Assembly: GCA_035293985.1 (NCBI GenBank)
Contig: DATGLS010000017.1
Location: 124,001-188,000, forward strand
Direction of reading: 5' to 3'
DNA: 64,000 bases
Origin: JAVDCA01 sp035293985
GTDB taxonomy: Bacteria > Pseudomonadota > Alphaproteobacteria > Rhizobiales > Xanthobacteraceae
A model generated the notes under the pieces. The model worked only from the letters and a program-made list of their open reading frames with translations, was not told the origin of the DNA and did not search any database. Below, piece by piece: positions 41,437 to 53,200 of this stretch (position 1 is the stretch's first letter; each line of letters opens with the position of its first letter). The translations under genes were made by a program, and so were the position numbers.

Positions 41437-42552
41437 ATGAAGATCCTCCACGCGATCCTGAGCGACGGCTTCTACGGCAGCGAGCGTTATTGCATCGAGG
41501 TCGCGACCGCGCAGGCGCGCGCGGGCCATCGGGTCAAGGTGCTGGTCGCGAATGGCGAGTCGGATTGTGCCCGCGCCTTTCGTCGCGAAATCGAGCACAC
41601 GACCGCGGCCATCGCGGCGGACGGGACGGCGGGCGCGATCGACCTCATCGCCCTACCCGGCTGGCTGCCGACGCTGCTGCATCGCGCCTATGCGCGCCGG
41701 GCGCTGACGAGGTTCGCGCCCGACATCGTGCACTCCCATCTCAATCCGGCGGCGCGCCGCGTCGGGCAGGTGGCGCAGCGGCTCGGCATTGCGCATGTCG
41801 CGACCATGCACATCCGGTATGAGCCGCGCGAGCACGGCGGGTGCGACGGCCTGATCTGCTACACGAACGGGCAACGATCGGAAGTCGACCCTCGATTCCC
41901 CGGCGAGACGGCGATCGTCGGGGCCTGGGTGGCGGAGCCCATTCATGCGGGTTTGGCGCGTGCCACGCCGGTCGATGTTGCCGCGCTGCGCAGCACCTGG
42001 AATGCGGATGATCACACCGTCGTGCTTGGCAGTGTCGGCCGCCTGATGCCCGAGAAAGGCATGGACGTCCTAGTGCAGGCTTTCCGCAGCGCATTCCCCA
42101 GCGGAAACGAGCCGGTGCGGCTGGTGATCGTGGGCGGCGGTCCACCGGACCAGGCGCAGCAGCTGCATGACCTTGCCGGCGGCGATACGCGTATCACGCT
42201 GAACGGGCCGCCGCCGGACATCGCGCTCTACTATCGCGCCTTCGACACCTACGTGAGCGCGGCGCGCTACGAACCGTTCGGCCTGACGATCCTCGAGGCG
42301 ATGGCGAGCGGCACCGCGCTGGTGGTCACGCGTACCCGGGGTCCGCAGGAATTCCTGCGCGAGCCGTCGGTGATGTGGGCCGAACCTGGCGACGTTGCGA
42401 CGCTCGCCGCGCAACTGCGCATCGCCGCATCGCGCGGGCGGGAGCGCGCGAGCTACGACCTCTCACCCTACACGCAACGGCGCGCAGTCACGCAGATCGA
42501 GGAGCTCTACGCCCGGGTGCTGGCGCGGAGGCGAACCAGCCCGAAGAATTAG
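41437..42552 (+). CDS. GT4-type glycosyltransferase
   Basis: The 371-residue protein is a GT-B fold enzyme. Its N-terminal domain begins KILHAILSDGFYGSERY, and the C-terminal nucleotide-sugar domain has GSVGRLMPEKGMDVLVQAF. The retaining-family motif EPFGLTILEAMASG lies near residue 285. It should transfer a sugar from a nucleotide donor to a lipid, polysaccharide or protein acceptor. A start at the ATG 41437 gives the proper beginning of the first strand. The stop overlaps the stop of the convergent radical SAM gene by 3 bp. The acceptor is not known. Confidence 0.88.
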   Translation: MKILHAILSDGFYGSERYCIEVATAQARAGHRVKVLVANGESDCARAFRREIEHTTAAIAADGTAGAIDLIALPGWLPTLLHRAYARRALTRFAPDIVHSHLNPAARRVGQVAQRLGIAHVATMHIRYEPREHGGCDGLICYTNGQRSEVDPRFPGETAIVGAWVAEPIHAGLARATPVDVAALRSTWNADDHTVVLGSVGRLMPEKGMDVLVQAFRSAFPSGNEPVRLVIVGGGPPDQAQQLHDLAGGDTRITLNGPPPDIALYYRAFDTYVSAARYEPFGLTILEAMASGTALVVTRTRGPQEFLREPSVMWAEPGDVATLAAQLRIAASRGRERASYDLSPYTQRRAVTQIEELYARVLARRRTSPKN

Positions 42553-44030
42553 GCCGATGCGCGCAGAATATTGGGCGGCAGCGAGGTCTGCCCCATCGAA
42601 TGCTCGTAGGCGATGGCCGGCGCCGACGGGTTGAACGGGATGCCGAGCCGCTCGCGGACGGAAAACTCGAGCTGGTCGCGCTCGCGCACGAGGTCGTGCG
42701 CCTTGAGGTGGTCGGTCCACACATGCGCGACGTAGCCGTCGCCCGGGCGTCCCTTGTAGTAGTCGGCCTCCGCCGTGTAATCGACCTCATTCTGATGCAG
42801 ACGATCGCCGTTGCGTGCCGTGTAGGTCCAGAACTCGCCGTTGCTCACCGCGTCGTCGTAGTAGGGCGAGCCGGGATACGGCGTGATGATCGTCGCGTCG
42901 AAATCGTCCGGGCGCACATCGAGCAGCCACTCGGTGGTCTCGCAAATCGACTCGACCGACTCTCCCGCATGCCCGAGCGACATCAACGCCTTGACCTTGA
43001 GGCCGGCCGCGTGCGCGATCTCGACGCAGCGCGTGTTGTCCTCTTTGGCAGCGCGCTTTGCGATGTTATCGAGGATACGGTCGGAGCCCGACTCGAATCC
43101 GACCAGCAGCCAGCGGAAGCCGGCGCGACGCATCACCTCGGCCTGCTGCGGCGTGAACAGCTCGGCCTTGACGAACCCGCGCAGCCGCCACTCGACGCCG
43201 AGCTCGGTCTGTGCCGCGACGATCTGCTCCATCAGGTCGACGATATTGGGATTAACGTTGAGCTCGTCATCGTAGAACATGAAGCCGGTGCAGCCGTAGC
43301 GCCCATGCAGCTCGACCATCTCGGCGACGATGCTTTTGGCGCTGCGGGTACGGATGTGACGCAGCATCGGCGAGTTGCGGCCGGCGCAGAAGGTGCAGCC
43401 GAACGGACACCCGAGCTGAGCAATGAGCGAGAGCGCCGGCGCCCCGTCGATTTTGTAGTGATAGCTCGCGACGTCGACGAGGTGGCGGGCCGGAGACGGC
43501 GTCACCTCGAGATCGGCATCGCTCAGCCAATAGGGCGAGTGGCGATCGTCCGCATCGAGGACGGTTCCGCGCGGAGCTCGCACGGCTTCGAAGATCGCGC
43601 GTTCGCCGTCGCCCGCGACGATCACGTCGAAAATCCGCTGCAGCGCCGCCATGGCGCGGGCGCCACGGCCGGGTCGGCCGCGCCTCGCCTCGCGCTTCGC
43701 CGCCGCGTTGGCGAGCGTCGCATGCGGGCCGCCGAGAATGATCCGGCTCTCCGGCAGGACGGCACGAATGGTGCCGGCGATCTTGACGGCCGCGGGAAGT
43801 TGCGGGCTGGTCGCCGTGATGCCGTAGATCGGCGCCGCACCCTCCTTCTGCAGGGTCGCATGTGCCGCTGTCGCATCGAGGAAGTTGCTGACGCCGGAGA
43901 GGTCGAGCACCTCGACCCGCCCGGCCTTGGCTTGCTCGAACACCGCCGCGACACGCAGCACGCCAAGTGACATGAACACGCGCTCGTCGAGCAGGAACGG
44001 CGACGGCGGAACGACCAGACAGATGGTCAT
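42549..44030 (-). CDS. B12-binding-domain radical SAM protein
   Basis: The 493-residue protein starts with a B12-binding-like Rossmann domain (about residues 1-160) that lacks the DxHxxG base-off motif. A radical SAM domain follows, with the 4Fe-4S cysteines in CPFGCTFCAG (near residue 215). The C-terminal part contains PYPGSPYYDD, typical of methyltransferases/oxidoreductases such as BchE-like and P-methylase-type enzymes. The reaction, methyl transfer or ring formation on an unactivated carbon, is not predictable. It converges with a glycosyltransferase, so a glycolipid or polyketide-like product is possible but not shown. Confidence 0.85.
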   Translation of the reverse strand: MTICLVVPPSPFLLDERVFMSLGVLRVAAVFEQAKAGRVEVLDLSGVSNFLDATAAHATLQKEGAAPIYGITATSPQLPAAVKIAGTIRAVLPESRIILGGPHATLANAAAKREARRGRPGRGARAMAALQRIFDVIVAGDGERAIFEAVRAPRGTVLDADDRHSPYWLSDADLEVTPSPARHLVDVASYHYKIDGAPALSLIAQLGCPFGCTFCAGRNSPMLRHIRTRSAKSIVAEMVELHGRYGCTGFMFYDDELNVNPNIVDLMEQIVAAQTELGVEWRLRGFVKAELFTPQQAEVMRRAGFRWLLVGFESGSDRILDNIAKRAAKEDNTRCVEIAHAAGLKVKALMSLGHAGESVESICETTEWLLDVRPDDFDATIITPYPGSPYYDDAVSNGEFWTYTARNGDRLHQNEVDYTAEADYYKGRPGDGYVAHVWTDHLKAHDLVRERDQLEFSVRERLGIPFNPSAPAIAYEHSMGQTSLPPNILRASA

Positions 44031-44323
44031 GACGATTTGAGCCCCATGCCCAATTCAATGCCCAAACCCAATGCCGACGGCAACCGGCCGCTGTGGCCGA
44101 GCGGCTGAACCGGTCTCGTGTTGCGTACCGGCTTGCCCCTCCAGGTGCAAGCGTGATCAGCCACCGCGGCGATAGGAGGCAAAAGACTGCGGATCCGGTT
44201 TTGTGGAGCGATTCCAGCCAGATGGATCTCTTCAGCCACACCCCGCCGGCACCACGGAACCTCGTGGCGACCACATTCGAGTGGCGGAACGAGCGCCGGG
44301 CGTCGCTCCTTCGCAAGATATGG
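44031..44323. other. Gene-free interval (293 bp)
   Basis: No credible reading frame is seen between the radical SAM start and the pyrE stop. A short stretch at 44093-44108 resembles the D-arm of tRNA-Ser/Leu, but there is no T-arm or acceptor partner. It probably holds the upstream region of the radical SAM gene. Confidence 0.5.
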
Positions 44324-44944
44324 TCAGCGATTGAGGAACTCGGAAGCGCGGTAGAGCACGCGGAAATCGAGGCCCATGGCGGCGAAGTTCTCGGTCGCCC
44401 CTTCCTCGCGATCCACGATCGTAAGCACGAAGGCGATCTCGGCGCCGGCGTCACGCACCGCCTCGATCGCCTTGACGGCCGAGCCGCCGGTGGTGGTGAC
44501 GTCCTCGACGATGACGACGCGCTTGCCGGAGAGGCTCTCGCCCGGCATCAGGCCTTCGATCGACAGCTTGGCGCCATGCTCCTTCGGCTTCTTGCGCACG
44601 AAGAACGCCTGCACCGGCGCGCCGGTCATGAAGCTCAGCTGCGCGACCGCGCCCGCGATCGGCACCGCGCCCATCTCGAGGCCGCCGATGCTGTCGATGC
44701 GCTCGCCCTGGACCGCATCGAGGGTGAGCCGTGCCAATAGCGCCGCGCCCTCGGCGTCGAGCATCGTCGGCTTGAGGTTGAAATAGAAGTTGCTCACCCG
44801 GCCAGACGCGAGCTTGACCTCGCCGTAGCCGAACGAGCGGACGTGGATGATGTCGCGCAGGCGGGCGCGGGCCGCCGCGATGTCCGGTAGTGGATCGAGC
44901 GCCGGCGCGGAGCTGCGGATTGGCAAACGAGAGGGCATGGCCAT
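44324..44944 (-). CDS. pyrE: Orotate phosphoribosyltransferase
   Basis: The 206-residue protein is a type I phosphoribosyltransferase with the PRPP-binding motif VVIVEDVTTTGGS at residues 143-155. The orotate-side sequence FNLKPTMLDAEG is near residue 55. The hood region (FFVRKKPKEHG) matches bacterial PyrE. It converts orotate and PRPP to orotidine 5'-phosphate in pyrimidine synthesis. It lies 67 bp downstream of polA on the same strand; the two may share a transcript. The identity is firm. Confidence 0.95.
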   Translation of the reverse strand: MAMPSRLPIRSSAPALDPLPDIAAARARLRDIIHVRSFGYGEVKLASGRVSNFYFNLKPTMLDAEGAALLARLTLDAVQGERIDSIGGLEMGAVPIAGAVAQLSFMTGAPVQAFFVRKKPKEHGAKLSIEGLMPGESLSGKRVVIVEDVTTTGGSAVKAIEAVRDAGAEIAFVLTIVDREEGATENFAAMGLDFRVLYRASEFLNR

Positions 44945-45011
44945 GCGGCCTAGCTAGCATCGATCCGGCCGGCGCGAAACGCGCGCAGGCCGGAATCCTG
45001 AGGATAAGCCC

Positions 45012-48086
<3,075 letters not shown>

Positions 48087-48189
48087 GGGCAGCCGTCATG
48101 TAGGGATCGGCCCCCGGATTATCACCCTCAGGGAAGCGACGCCACCCCGGCGGTTTCAGCTTTCCAGTGATCGAGGCCGAGATGCCAGC

Positions 48190-49224
48190 CTACTCCGCCG
48201 CCTGCAGCGCCATCTTCCGCGGCGCGATCCAGAACGGCGCCGGCCGCACGAACAGGAAGTCGAAGCGCGTGCCGCGCGTCGTCCACCAGATGGCGAGCGA
48301 GCCGAGCACGCCGGCGACGGTGACGAGCAGCGACACGAGGCCGATGTCGTGGATGAACCCGGTCTTGAGCAGCAGCGTTCGGGTGGCGGCCATGGGCAGG
48401 AAGAAGGCGAGATAGATCACGATCGAGTTGCGGCCGCAGAAGCGCAGCGGCTCGAATAGCGACACTTTGGCGAGCAGCGCCGCGACCGACACGACCGCAC
48501 AGGCGCCGATCAGGCCGAGGCTGAGCGAGACGAACGGGAGCTGCGCGTAGCCGGCGAACACCGCAAACCCGTCGAGCAGCGCCCAGGCGGCGAGACCGAG
48601 GCCGGCCAGCGCCGCGCGTGCCTGCACGAAAGCCGCGAGCGTGAACACCTGCCGGGCGAAGATGTAGCCGGTGTAGAAGTAGACGAAGCGGGCGGCGAAC
48701 TCGTCGATCAGGGTCCAGCCGGTCGAGACGTGCGCGATCTCGAGGGCGGCGCCGATCAGCCAGATCACCGCCGGCGGCACCTTGCGGATCGCCTTCACGA
48801 TGAACGCAAACACGGCGAGCAGGTAGATGAACCAGAGGATGCCGAACGGGTCGATGAAGGAGAGCGCGTATTCCTCGAGCACGCCGAGCCAGCCCATCTC
48901 GGCGGCGAAGTGCGGGGCCTTCACGGCGAACTGGATCGCGGTCCACAGCAGGTAGAAGTAGACGAAATGCACGACTTTGCGGTCGAGATAGGTGCGCCAG
49001 TCGCGGCCGATGACACGCGAGAGAAAGAGGCCCGAGATCAAAAAGAAGTCCGGCATGCGGAACGGGGTCGCGAAGGCGACCAGATAGTGCATGAAGCCCT
49101 CGCGGCCGGCCTGCGCCTCGACGCCGAGGGTCGAATGCATCATCACGACCATGATGATGCAGAAGCCCTTGGCATAGTCGACCCAGTCGACGCGGCCGGG
49201 CGGTGGCGCGTAGGACGTGCTCAT
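48190..49224 (-). CDS. Acyltransferase-3 family membrane protein
   Basis: The 344-residue protein has about ten hydrophobic helices and begins with the acyltransferase-3 signature RVDWVDYAKGFCIIMVVMMH, which contains the catalytic histidine. Family members add acyl groups to sugars, glucans or lipids in the cell envelope (OafA- and OpgC-type). I use the ATG at 49224; an ATG 13 codons upstream is also in frame. It is divergent from hrpB and lies downstream of nothing related. The acceptor is unknown. Confidence 0.87.
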   Translation of the reverse strand: MSTSYAPPPGRVDWVDYAKGFCIIMVVMMHSTLGVEAQAGREGFMHYLVAFATPFRMPDFFLISGLFLSRVIGRDWRTYLDRKVVHFVYFYLLWTAIQFAVKAPHFAAEMGWLGVLEEYALSFIDPFGILWFIYLLAVFAFIVKAIRKVPPAVIWLIGAALEIAHVSTGWTLIDEFAARFVYFYTGYIFARQVFTLAAFVQARAALAGLGLAAWALLDGFAVFAGYAQLPFVSLSLGLIGACAVVSVAALLAKVSLFEPLRFCGRNSIVIYLAFFLPMAATRTLLLKTGFIHDIGLVSLLVTVAGVLGSLAIWWTTRGTRFDFLFVRPAPFWIAPRKMALQAAE

Positions 49225-49355
49225 GGGATTCAAGCCGGCCTCGGACGATCCGTTGCGGGGCATTTGCGTCTCATATTCGGACGTTGATCTTGCCTTGGCG
49301 TATATGTCGCAAGCGACGTGCCGACCGCGATGAGAACAGGGTTAACGCCGCGCCG

Positions 49356-51827
49356 ATGAAATTCGATGTCTCGCTGCCGATCGACGAGGCGCTGCCGGCG
49401 CTGACCGCGGCCCTGCACGGGCGCGACGCGGCCGTGCTGGTAGCGCCGCCGGGCGCCGGCAAGACCACGCGGGTGCCCCTGGTGCTGGCCGCGCAACCCT
49501 GGGCCACGAACCGCAAGATCCTGGTGCTCGAGCCGCGCCGGATCGCGGCACGCGCCGCCGCCGCGCGCATGGCAGCGACGCTCGGCGAGCCGGTGGGCGA
49601 GACCGTCGGCTACCGGGTACGGTTCGGCTCGAAAATCTCGCGCCGCACCCGCATCGAGGTGGTGACCGAGGGCGTGTTCACGCGCCTGATCATCGACGAT
49701 CCGACGCTCGACGGCATCGCGGCCGTGCTGTTCGACGAGTTCCACGAGCGCTCGCTCGATGCCGATCTCGGGCTTGCGCTGGCGCGCGACGCGCAGCGTG
49801 GATTGCGCGAAGATCTCAAGCTGCTGGTCATGTCGGCGACGATCGACGGCGCCCGCATCGCCGCCCATCTCGGCGACGCGCCTGTGATCGCGAGCGAGGG
49901 CCGCGCCTTTGCGGTCGAGACGCGCTATCTCGGCCGCGCGCCGCAGACGCCGATCGAGGCGCAGGTCGCCGACGCCACGCTGCAGGCGCTACGCGCCGAG
50001 CCGGGCTCGATCCTGGTGTTCCTCCCCGGCGCCGGCGAGATCCGCCGCACCGAGACGCGGCTCAAGGAGCGGCTCGACGATCCGGCCGTCGATATCGTCC
50101 CGCTCTATGGTGCGCTCGATGCCGCCACGCAGGATCGCGCCATCGCGCCGGCACCGCGCGGACGACGCAAGGTCGTGCTGGCGACCTCGATCGCGGAAAC
50201 CTCGCTCACCATCGACGGCGTTCGCATCGTGGTCGACTCCGGGCTTGCGCGCGTTCCCGTGTTCGAGCCGGATGTGGGCCTGACGAGGCTCGAGACCATG
50301 CGCGTGTCGCGGGCGGCGGCCGCCCAGCGCCGCGGCCGCGCCGGCCGCACCGAGCCGGGGGTTTGCTATCGGCTGTGGGACGAGGGGCAGACGGCCTCGC
50401 TGGAGCCGTTCCTGCGGCCCGAGATCCTCTCGGCCGATCTGTCCTCGCTGGTGCTCGACCTCGCCCAATGGGGCGTCGCCGATCCCGATCAGCTCACCTT
50501 CCTCGATCCGCCGCCGCGCGCGGCGCTCGCCGAGGCAAAAGCGCTGCTGCGCGAGCTCGGCGCGATCGACGCCGACGGCCGGATCACGGCAGAGGGCCAG
50601 GCGCTCAACCGGCTGCCGTTGCCGCCGCGCCTCGCCCGCATGGTGGTCGATGCGGCGCGTGAGGGTTCGGGTCCGCTGGGGGCGCAGATCGCGGTGCTGA
50701 TCACCGAGCGCGGGCTCGGCGGCGACGACGTCGATCTCGGCCACCGGCTGGACGGCCTGCGCCGCGACCGCTCGCGCCGCGCCGAGGAGGCGCGCGGCAT
50801 GGCGAAGCGCTGGGCGGACCTCGCGGCGCCGAAAGCGTCCGTCGCGGCGCCGGCGCCCTCGCCGGGCGCCATCCTCGCCCTCGCCTATCCGGACCGGATC
50901 GCCAAGAACCGCGGCGGCGGCAAAGGCGCCTTTCTGCTCGCCAACGGGCGCGGCGCCAATGTCGATGCCGCCTCGGCGCTCGCGCGCGAGCCATATCTCG
51001 CGGTCGCCGAGGTCATCGGCAGCGCCGCGCAGAGCCGCATCGTGCTGGCGGCGCCGATCGCGCTTACCGACATCGAAGCGCGCTTCGCCGATCGCATCGA
51101 GGCGAGGGAAGAGGTCACCTTCGATCCGCAATCGCTGAGCCTGCGCGGACGCCGTCTGCGGCGGCTCGGCGCGCTTGCGCTGGCCGAGCAGCCGATCGCG
51201 GTCGAGCCGGACGAGGCTGCCGCCCATGCGCTCGCCGCGGGCGTCGCCAAGCTCGGCGTCGCGCGCCTGCCGTGGAGCAAGGCGCTGACCCAGTGGCGCG
51301 ACCGCGTGCTCTTCCTGCGTCGTGCGGAAGGCGAGGAATGGCCGGACTTGTCCGATGCGGGTCTCGCGGATCGCATCGACGACTGGCTCACGCCTGCGCT
51401 CATCGGCAAGACGGCCGTCGGCCAGCTCGGCGGCGACGAGCTTGCCGCCGCGCTCGGCACGCTGCTGCCGCATCGCCTGCGACGCCGGCTCGACGAGGAA
51501 GCGCCGACCCATTTCGAGGCGCCGTCGGGTTCGCGCGTGCCGATCGACTACGCGGCCGAAGAGGGACCCAAGCTCGCCATTCGCGTGCAGGAGCTGTTCG
51601 GGCTTGCGCGGCACCCGACCATCGCGGGCGGGCGTGTGCCGCTGGTGATCGAGCTGCTCTCGCCCGCGCACCGCCCCGTGCAGGTGACGCGCGACCTGCC
51701 CGGGTTCTGGCGCGGCAGCTACGCGGCGGTGCGCAGCGAGATGCGCGGTCGCTATCCCCGCCACCCGTGGCCGGACGATCCGATGTCCGCGCCGGCTACG
51801 CGCCGCGCGAAGCCCCGCGGGACGTAG
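49356..51827 (+). CDS. hrpB: ATP-dependent helicase HrpB
   Basis: The 823-residue DEAH-type helicase has Walker A GAGKTTRV (residues 33-40), DEFHERS near residue 124, SATIDG and the motif VI run RRGRAGRTEPGVCYRLW. The C-terminal HrpB-specific domain is complete and ends in the family pattern YPRHPWPDDP. It belongs to the DExH RNA helicases of the HrpA/HrpB type, whose role is not well defined. The start at 49356 puts the first conserved residues (SLPIDEALPALTAALH) at the usual distance. It is divergent from an acyltransferase. Confidence 0.93.
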   Translation: MKFDVSLPIDEALPALTAALHGRDAAVLVAPPGAGKTTRVPLVLAAQPWATNRKILVLEPRRIAARAAAARMAATLGEPVGETVGYRVRFGSKISRRTRIEVVTEGVFTRLIIDDPTLDGIAAVLFDEFHERSLDADLGLALARDAQRGLREDLKLLVMSATIDGARIAAHLGDAPVIASEGRAFAVETRYLGRAPQTPIEAQVADATLQALRAEPGSILVFLPGAGEIRRTETRLKERLDDPAVDIVPLYGALDAATQDRAIAPAPRGRRKVVLATSIAETSLTIDGVRIVVDSGLARVPVFEPDVGLTRLETMRVSRAAAAQRRGRAGRTEPGVCYRLWDEGQTASLEPFLRPEILSADLSSLVLDLAQWGVADPDQLTFLDPPPRAALAEAKALLRELGAIDADGRITAEGQALNRLPLPPRLARMVVDAAREGSGPLGAQIAVLITERGLGGDDVDLGHRLDGLRRDRSRRAEEARGMAKRWADLAAPKASVAAPAPSPGAILALAYPDRIAKNRGGGKGAFLLANGRGANVDAASALAREPYLAVAEVIGSAAQSRIVLAAPIALTDIEARFADRIEAREEVTFDPQSLSLRGRRLRRLGALALAEQPIAVEPDEAAAHALAAGVAKLGVARLPWSKALTQWRDRVLFLRRAEGEEWPDLSDAGLADRIDDWLTPALIGKTAVGQLGGDELAAALGTLLPHRLRRRLDEEAPTHFEAPSGSRVPIDYAAEEGPKLAIRVQELFGLARHPTIAGGRVPLVIELLSPAHRPVQVTRDLPGFWRGSYAAVRSEMRGRYPRHPWPDDPMSAPATRRAKPRGT

Positions 51828-51977
51828 AGAGTCTCGCGAAATCGCGCCAGTTTTAGCGATCGTGGCAGCGCATCGTTTACGATCGGCTCGGAAAGCCGCG
51901 CGCGAGGGCCGGTGTGGTTAGGGCGCGATCAGATTTTGCGTGCTGGAATGCGGCGCAACGCTCGGAGAGCCACAATC

Positions 51978-52502
51978 ATGCGCAATGTGCTGGTGTTCGC
52001 GTTTCTGGCCCTCGCGATGGCGGTCGTCGCGCCGCGGTTTCTCGCCCACACGGGCGCGCCGACCGCAACCCAAGCCGATGTCGCGACGGCCGCGCCATCG
52101 GCGCCCGCCACGTCGTCGAGCTCGTCGGCCTATGCGCACAGCATGACGATCGAGCCCGGCCAGGGCGGGCACTTCAGCGTCGCGGCCGAGGTCGACGGCC
52201 GCCACCTCGACTTCCTGGTCGACACCGGCGCCTCCGTGATCGCGCTGCGCGCGCAGGACGCGGGCCGCCTCGGCATCTACCCGGCGGCGCGCGAATACAC
52301 GGTCAATGTCGCGACCGCAAACGGGGTCGTACGCGGCGCGCCGGTCGAGCTCGGCCTGGTCGAGGTCGGCTCGCTGTCGGTGCGCAACGTCACGGCGCTC
52401 GTGCTTCCCGACGAGGCGCTCGGGCAGAATCTGCTCGGCATGTCGTTCCTCTCGCGCGTGCGTTGGGAGCACCGCGACGGACGCCTCGTGCTCGAGCAGT
52501 AG
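51978..52502 (+). CDS. TIGR02281-type clan AA aspartic protease
   Basis: The 174-residue protein has an N-terminal membrane anchor or signal peptide (about residues 4-22) and a Ser/Ala/Thr-rich linker. One retropepsin-like domain follows, with the catalytic motif LVDTGASVIALR (Asp82-Thr83-Gly84) and the closing GMSFLSRVRWEH. Such single-domain proteases would have to dimerise. They are periplasmic or inner-membrane facing and of unknown target. The start at MRNVLVF agrees with the signal sequence; an upstream start adds basic residues before it. Confidence 0.87.
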   Translation: MRNVLVFAFLALAMAVVAPRFLAHTGAPTATQADVATAAPSAPATSSSSSAYAHSMTIEPGQGGHFSVAAEVDGRHLDFLVDTGASVIALRAQDAGRLGIYPAAREYTVNVATANGVVRGAPVELGLVEVGSLSVRNVTALVLPDEALGQNLLGMSFLSRVRWEHRDGRLVLEQ

Positions 52503-52701
52503 TCGCGCCGCCGGATCGTTGCCGATCCTGACATCGGTGTCATGCAGTGCCGGAACGAGCGCCGGCATCGCACTGTCATTGATGACAGCGCGGGCGCACT
52601 TAATCGTGATCGGCGGTTCAGCCTGAGTTCATCGGCAAAATCGTAGACGCAACTGCATTGGGGGCGTGATCGGGTCCGTGACAGACGGGAGGATCAAGAC
52701 C

Positions 52702-53025
52702 ATGTCGCGCATCAAAGTGCTTGCCCTCGCGGCCGTGCTGGCGTTGGGCAGTCTTACGTTCGCAACCGAGGCCTCAGCCCGCTGGGCCGGCCATTGGGGC
52801 GGCAGCCACTGGAGTGGCGGACACTGGGGCGGCCATTGGGGCGGCCATTGGGGCGGCTTCGGCTTCCACCGCGGCTTCGGCTTCCGCCGCTTCGGCTTCT
52901 GGGGCCCCTCCTACTACGGCGGCTATTATCCGTATTACGGCTGCTGGCGCTGGCGCCGCGTGTGGACACCGTGGGGCTGGCAACTGCGCCGCGTCAACGT
53001 CTGCTACTACTATCCGTATTATTGA
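52702..53025 (+). CDS. Secreted Gly/His/Trp/Tyr-rich protein
   Basis: This 107-residue protein has a signal peptide (about residues 4-27, ending TEASA). A mature part of low complexity follows, with repeated GGHW units, then FGFHRGFGFRR and a Tyr/Trp-rich end with two cysteines. It begins behind GGGAGGATCAAGACC, a good ribosome-binding site. No catalytic domain is seen. It resembles short secreted proteins of unknown role in Bradyrhizobium-like bacteria. The His and Trp repeats could bind metal or a surface polymer. Confidence 0.75.
   Translation: MSRIKVLALAAVLALGSLTFATEASARWAGHWGGSHWSGGHWGGHWGGHWGGFGFHRGFGFRRFGFWGPSYYGGYYPYYGCWRWRRVWTPWGWQLRRVNVCYYYPYY
52816..52863 (+). repeat. 12-bp tandem repeat (GGHW units)
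   Basis: Four 12-bp units run from 52816 to 52863; the second and third (GGCGGCCATTGG) are identical and the outer ones differ at a few bases. Each of the first three encodes GGHW. The repeat could change copy number by slippage without breaking the frame. Confidence 0.85.
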
Positions 53026-53200
53026 GCCTTTCGCCGTCGTCCGGTCGATCTTGCGTTCGACCGGACGACGCCGCCTGCGCGCACGACCCATCTTTTCACC
53101 GGGTCGCCCCCGCGAAGTTCCTCCCGGCTGATGCGGTCTTTCCGCATCGGTGCGCTTGGGCTATGTGCTCGCGCGATCTTCCTCGCTCGCGAGACGCCGC

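Noticed and set aside
44093..44108. tRNA-Ser/Leu-like D-arm (TGGCCGAGCGGCTGAA)
   Set aside because: No anticodon stem of proper length, T-arm (GGTTCGAATCC-type) or acceptor pairing follows, so it is not a tRNA gene and probably chance.
44027..44239. Short minus-strand frame (70 codons) upstream of the radical SAM gene
   Set aside because: No recognisable domain or ribosome-binding site, and it covers the likely upstream region of the radical SAM gene.
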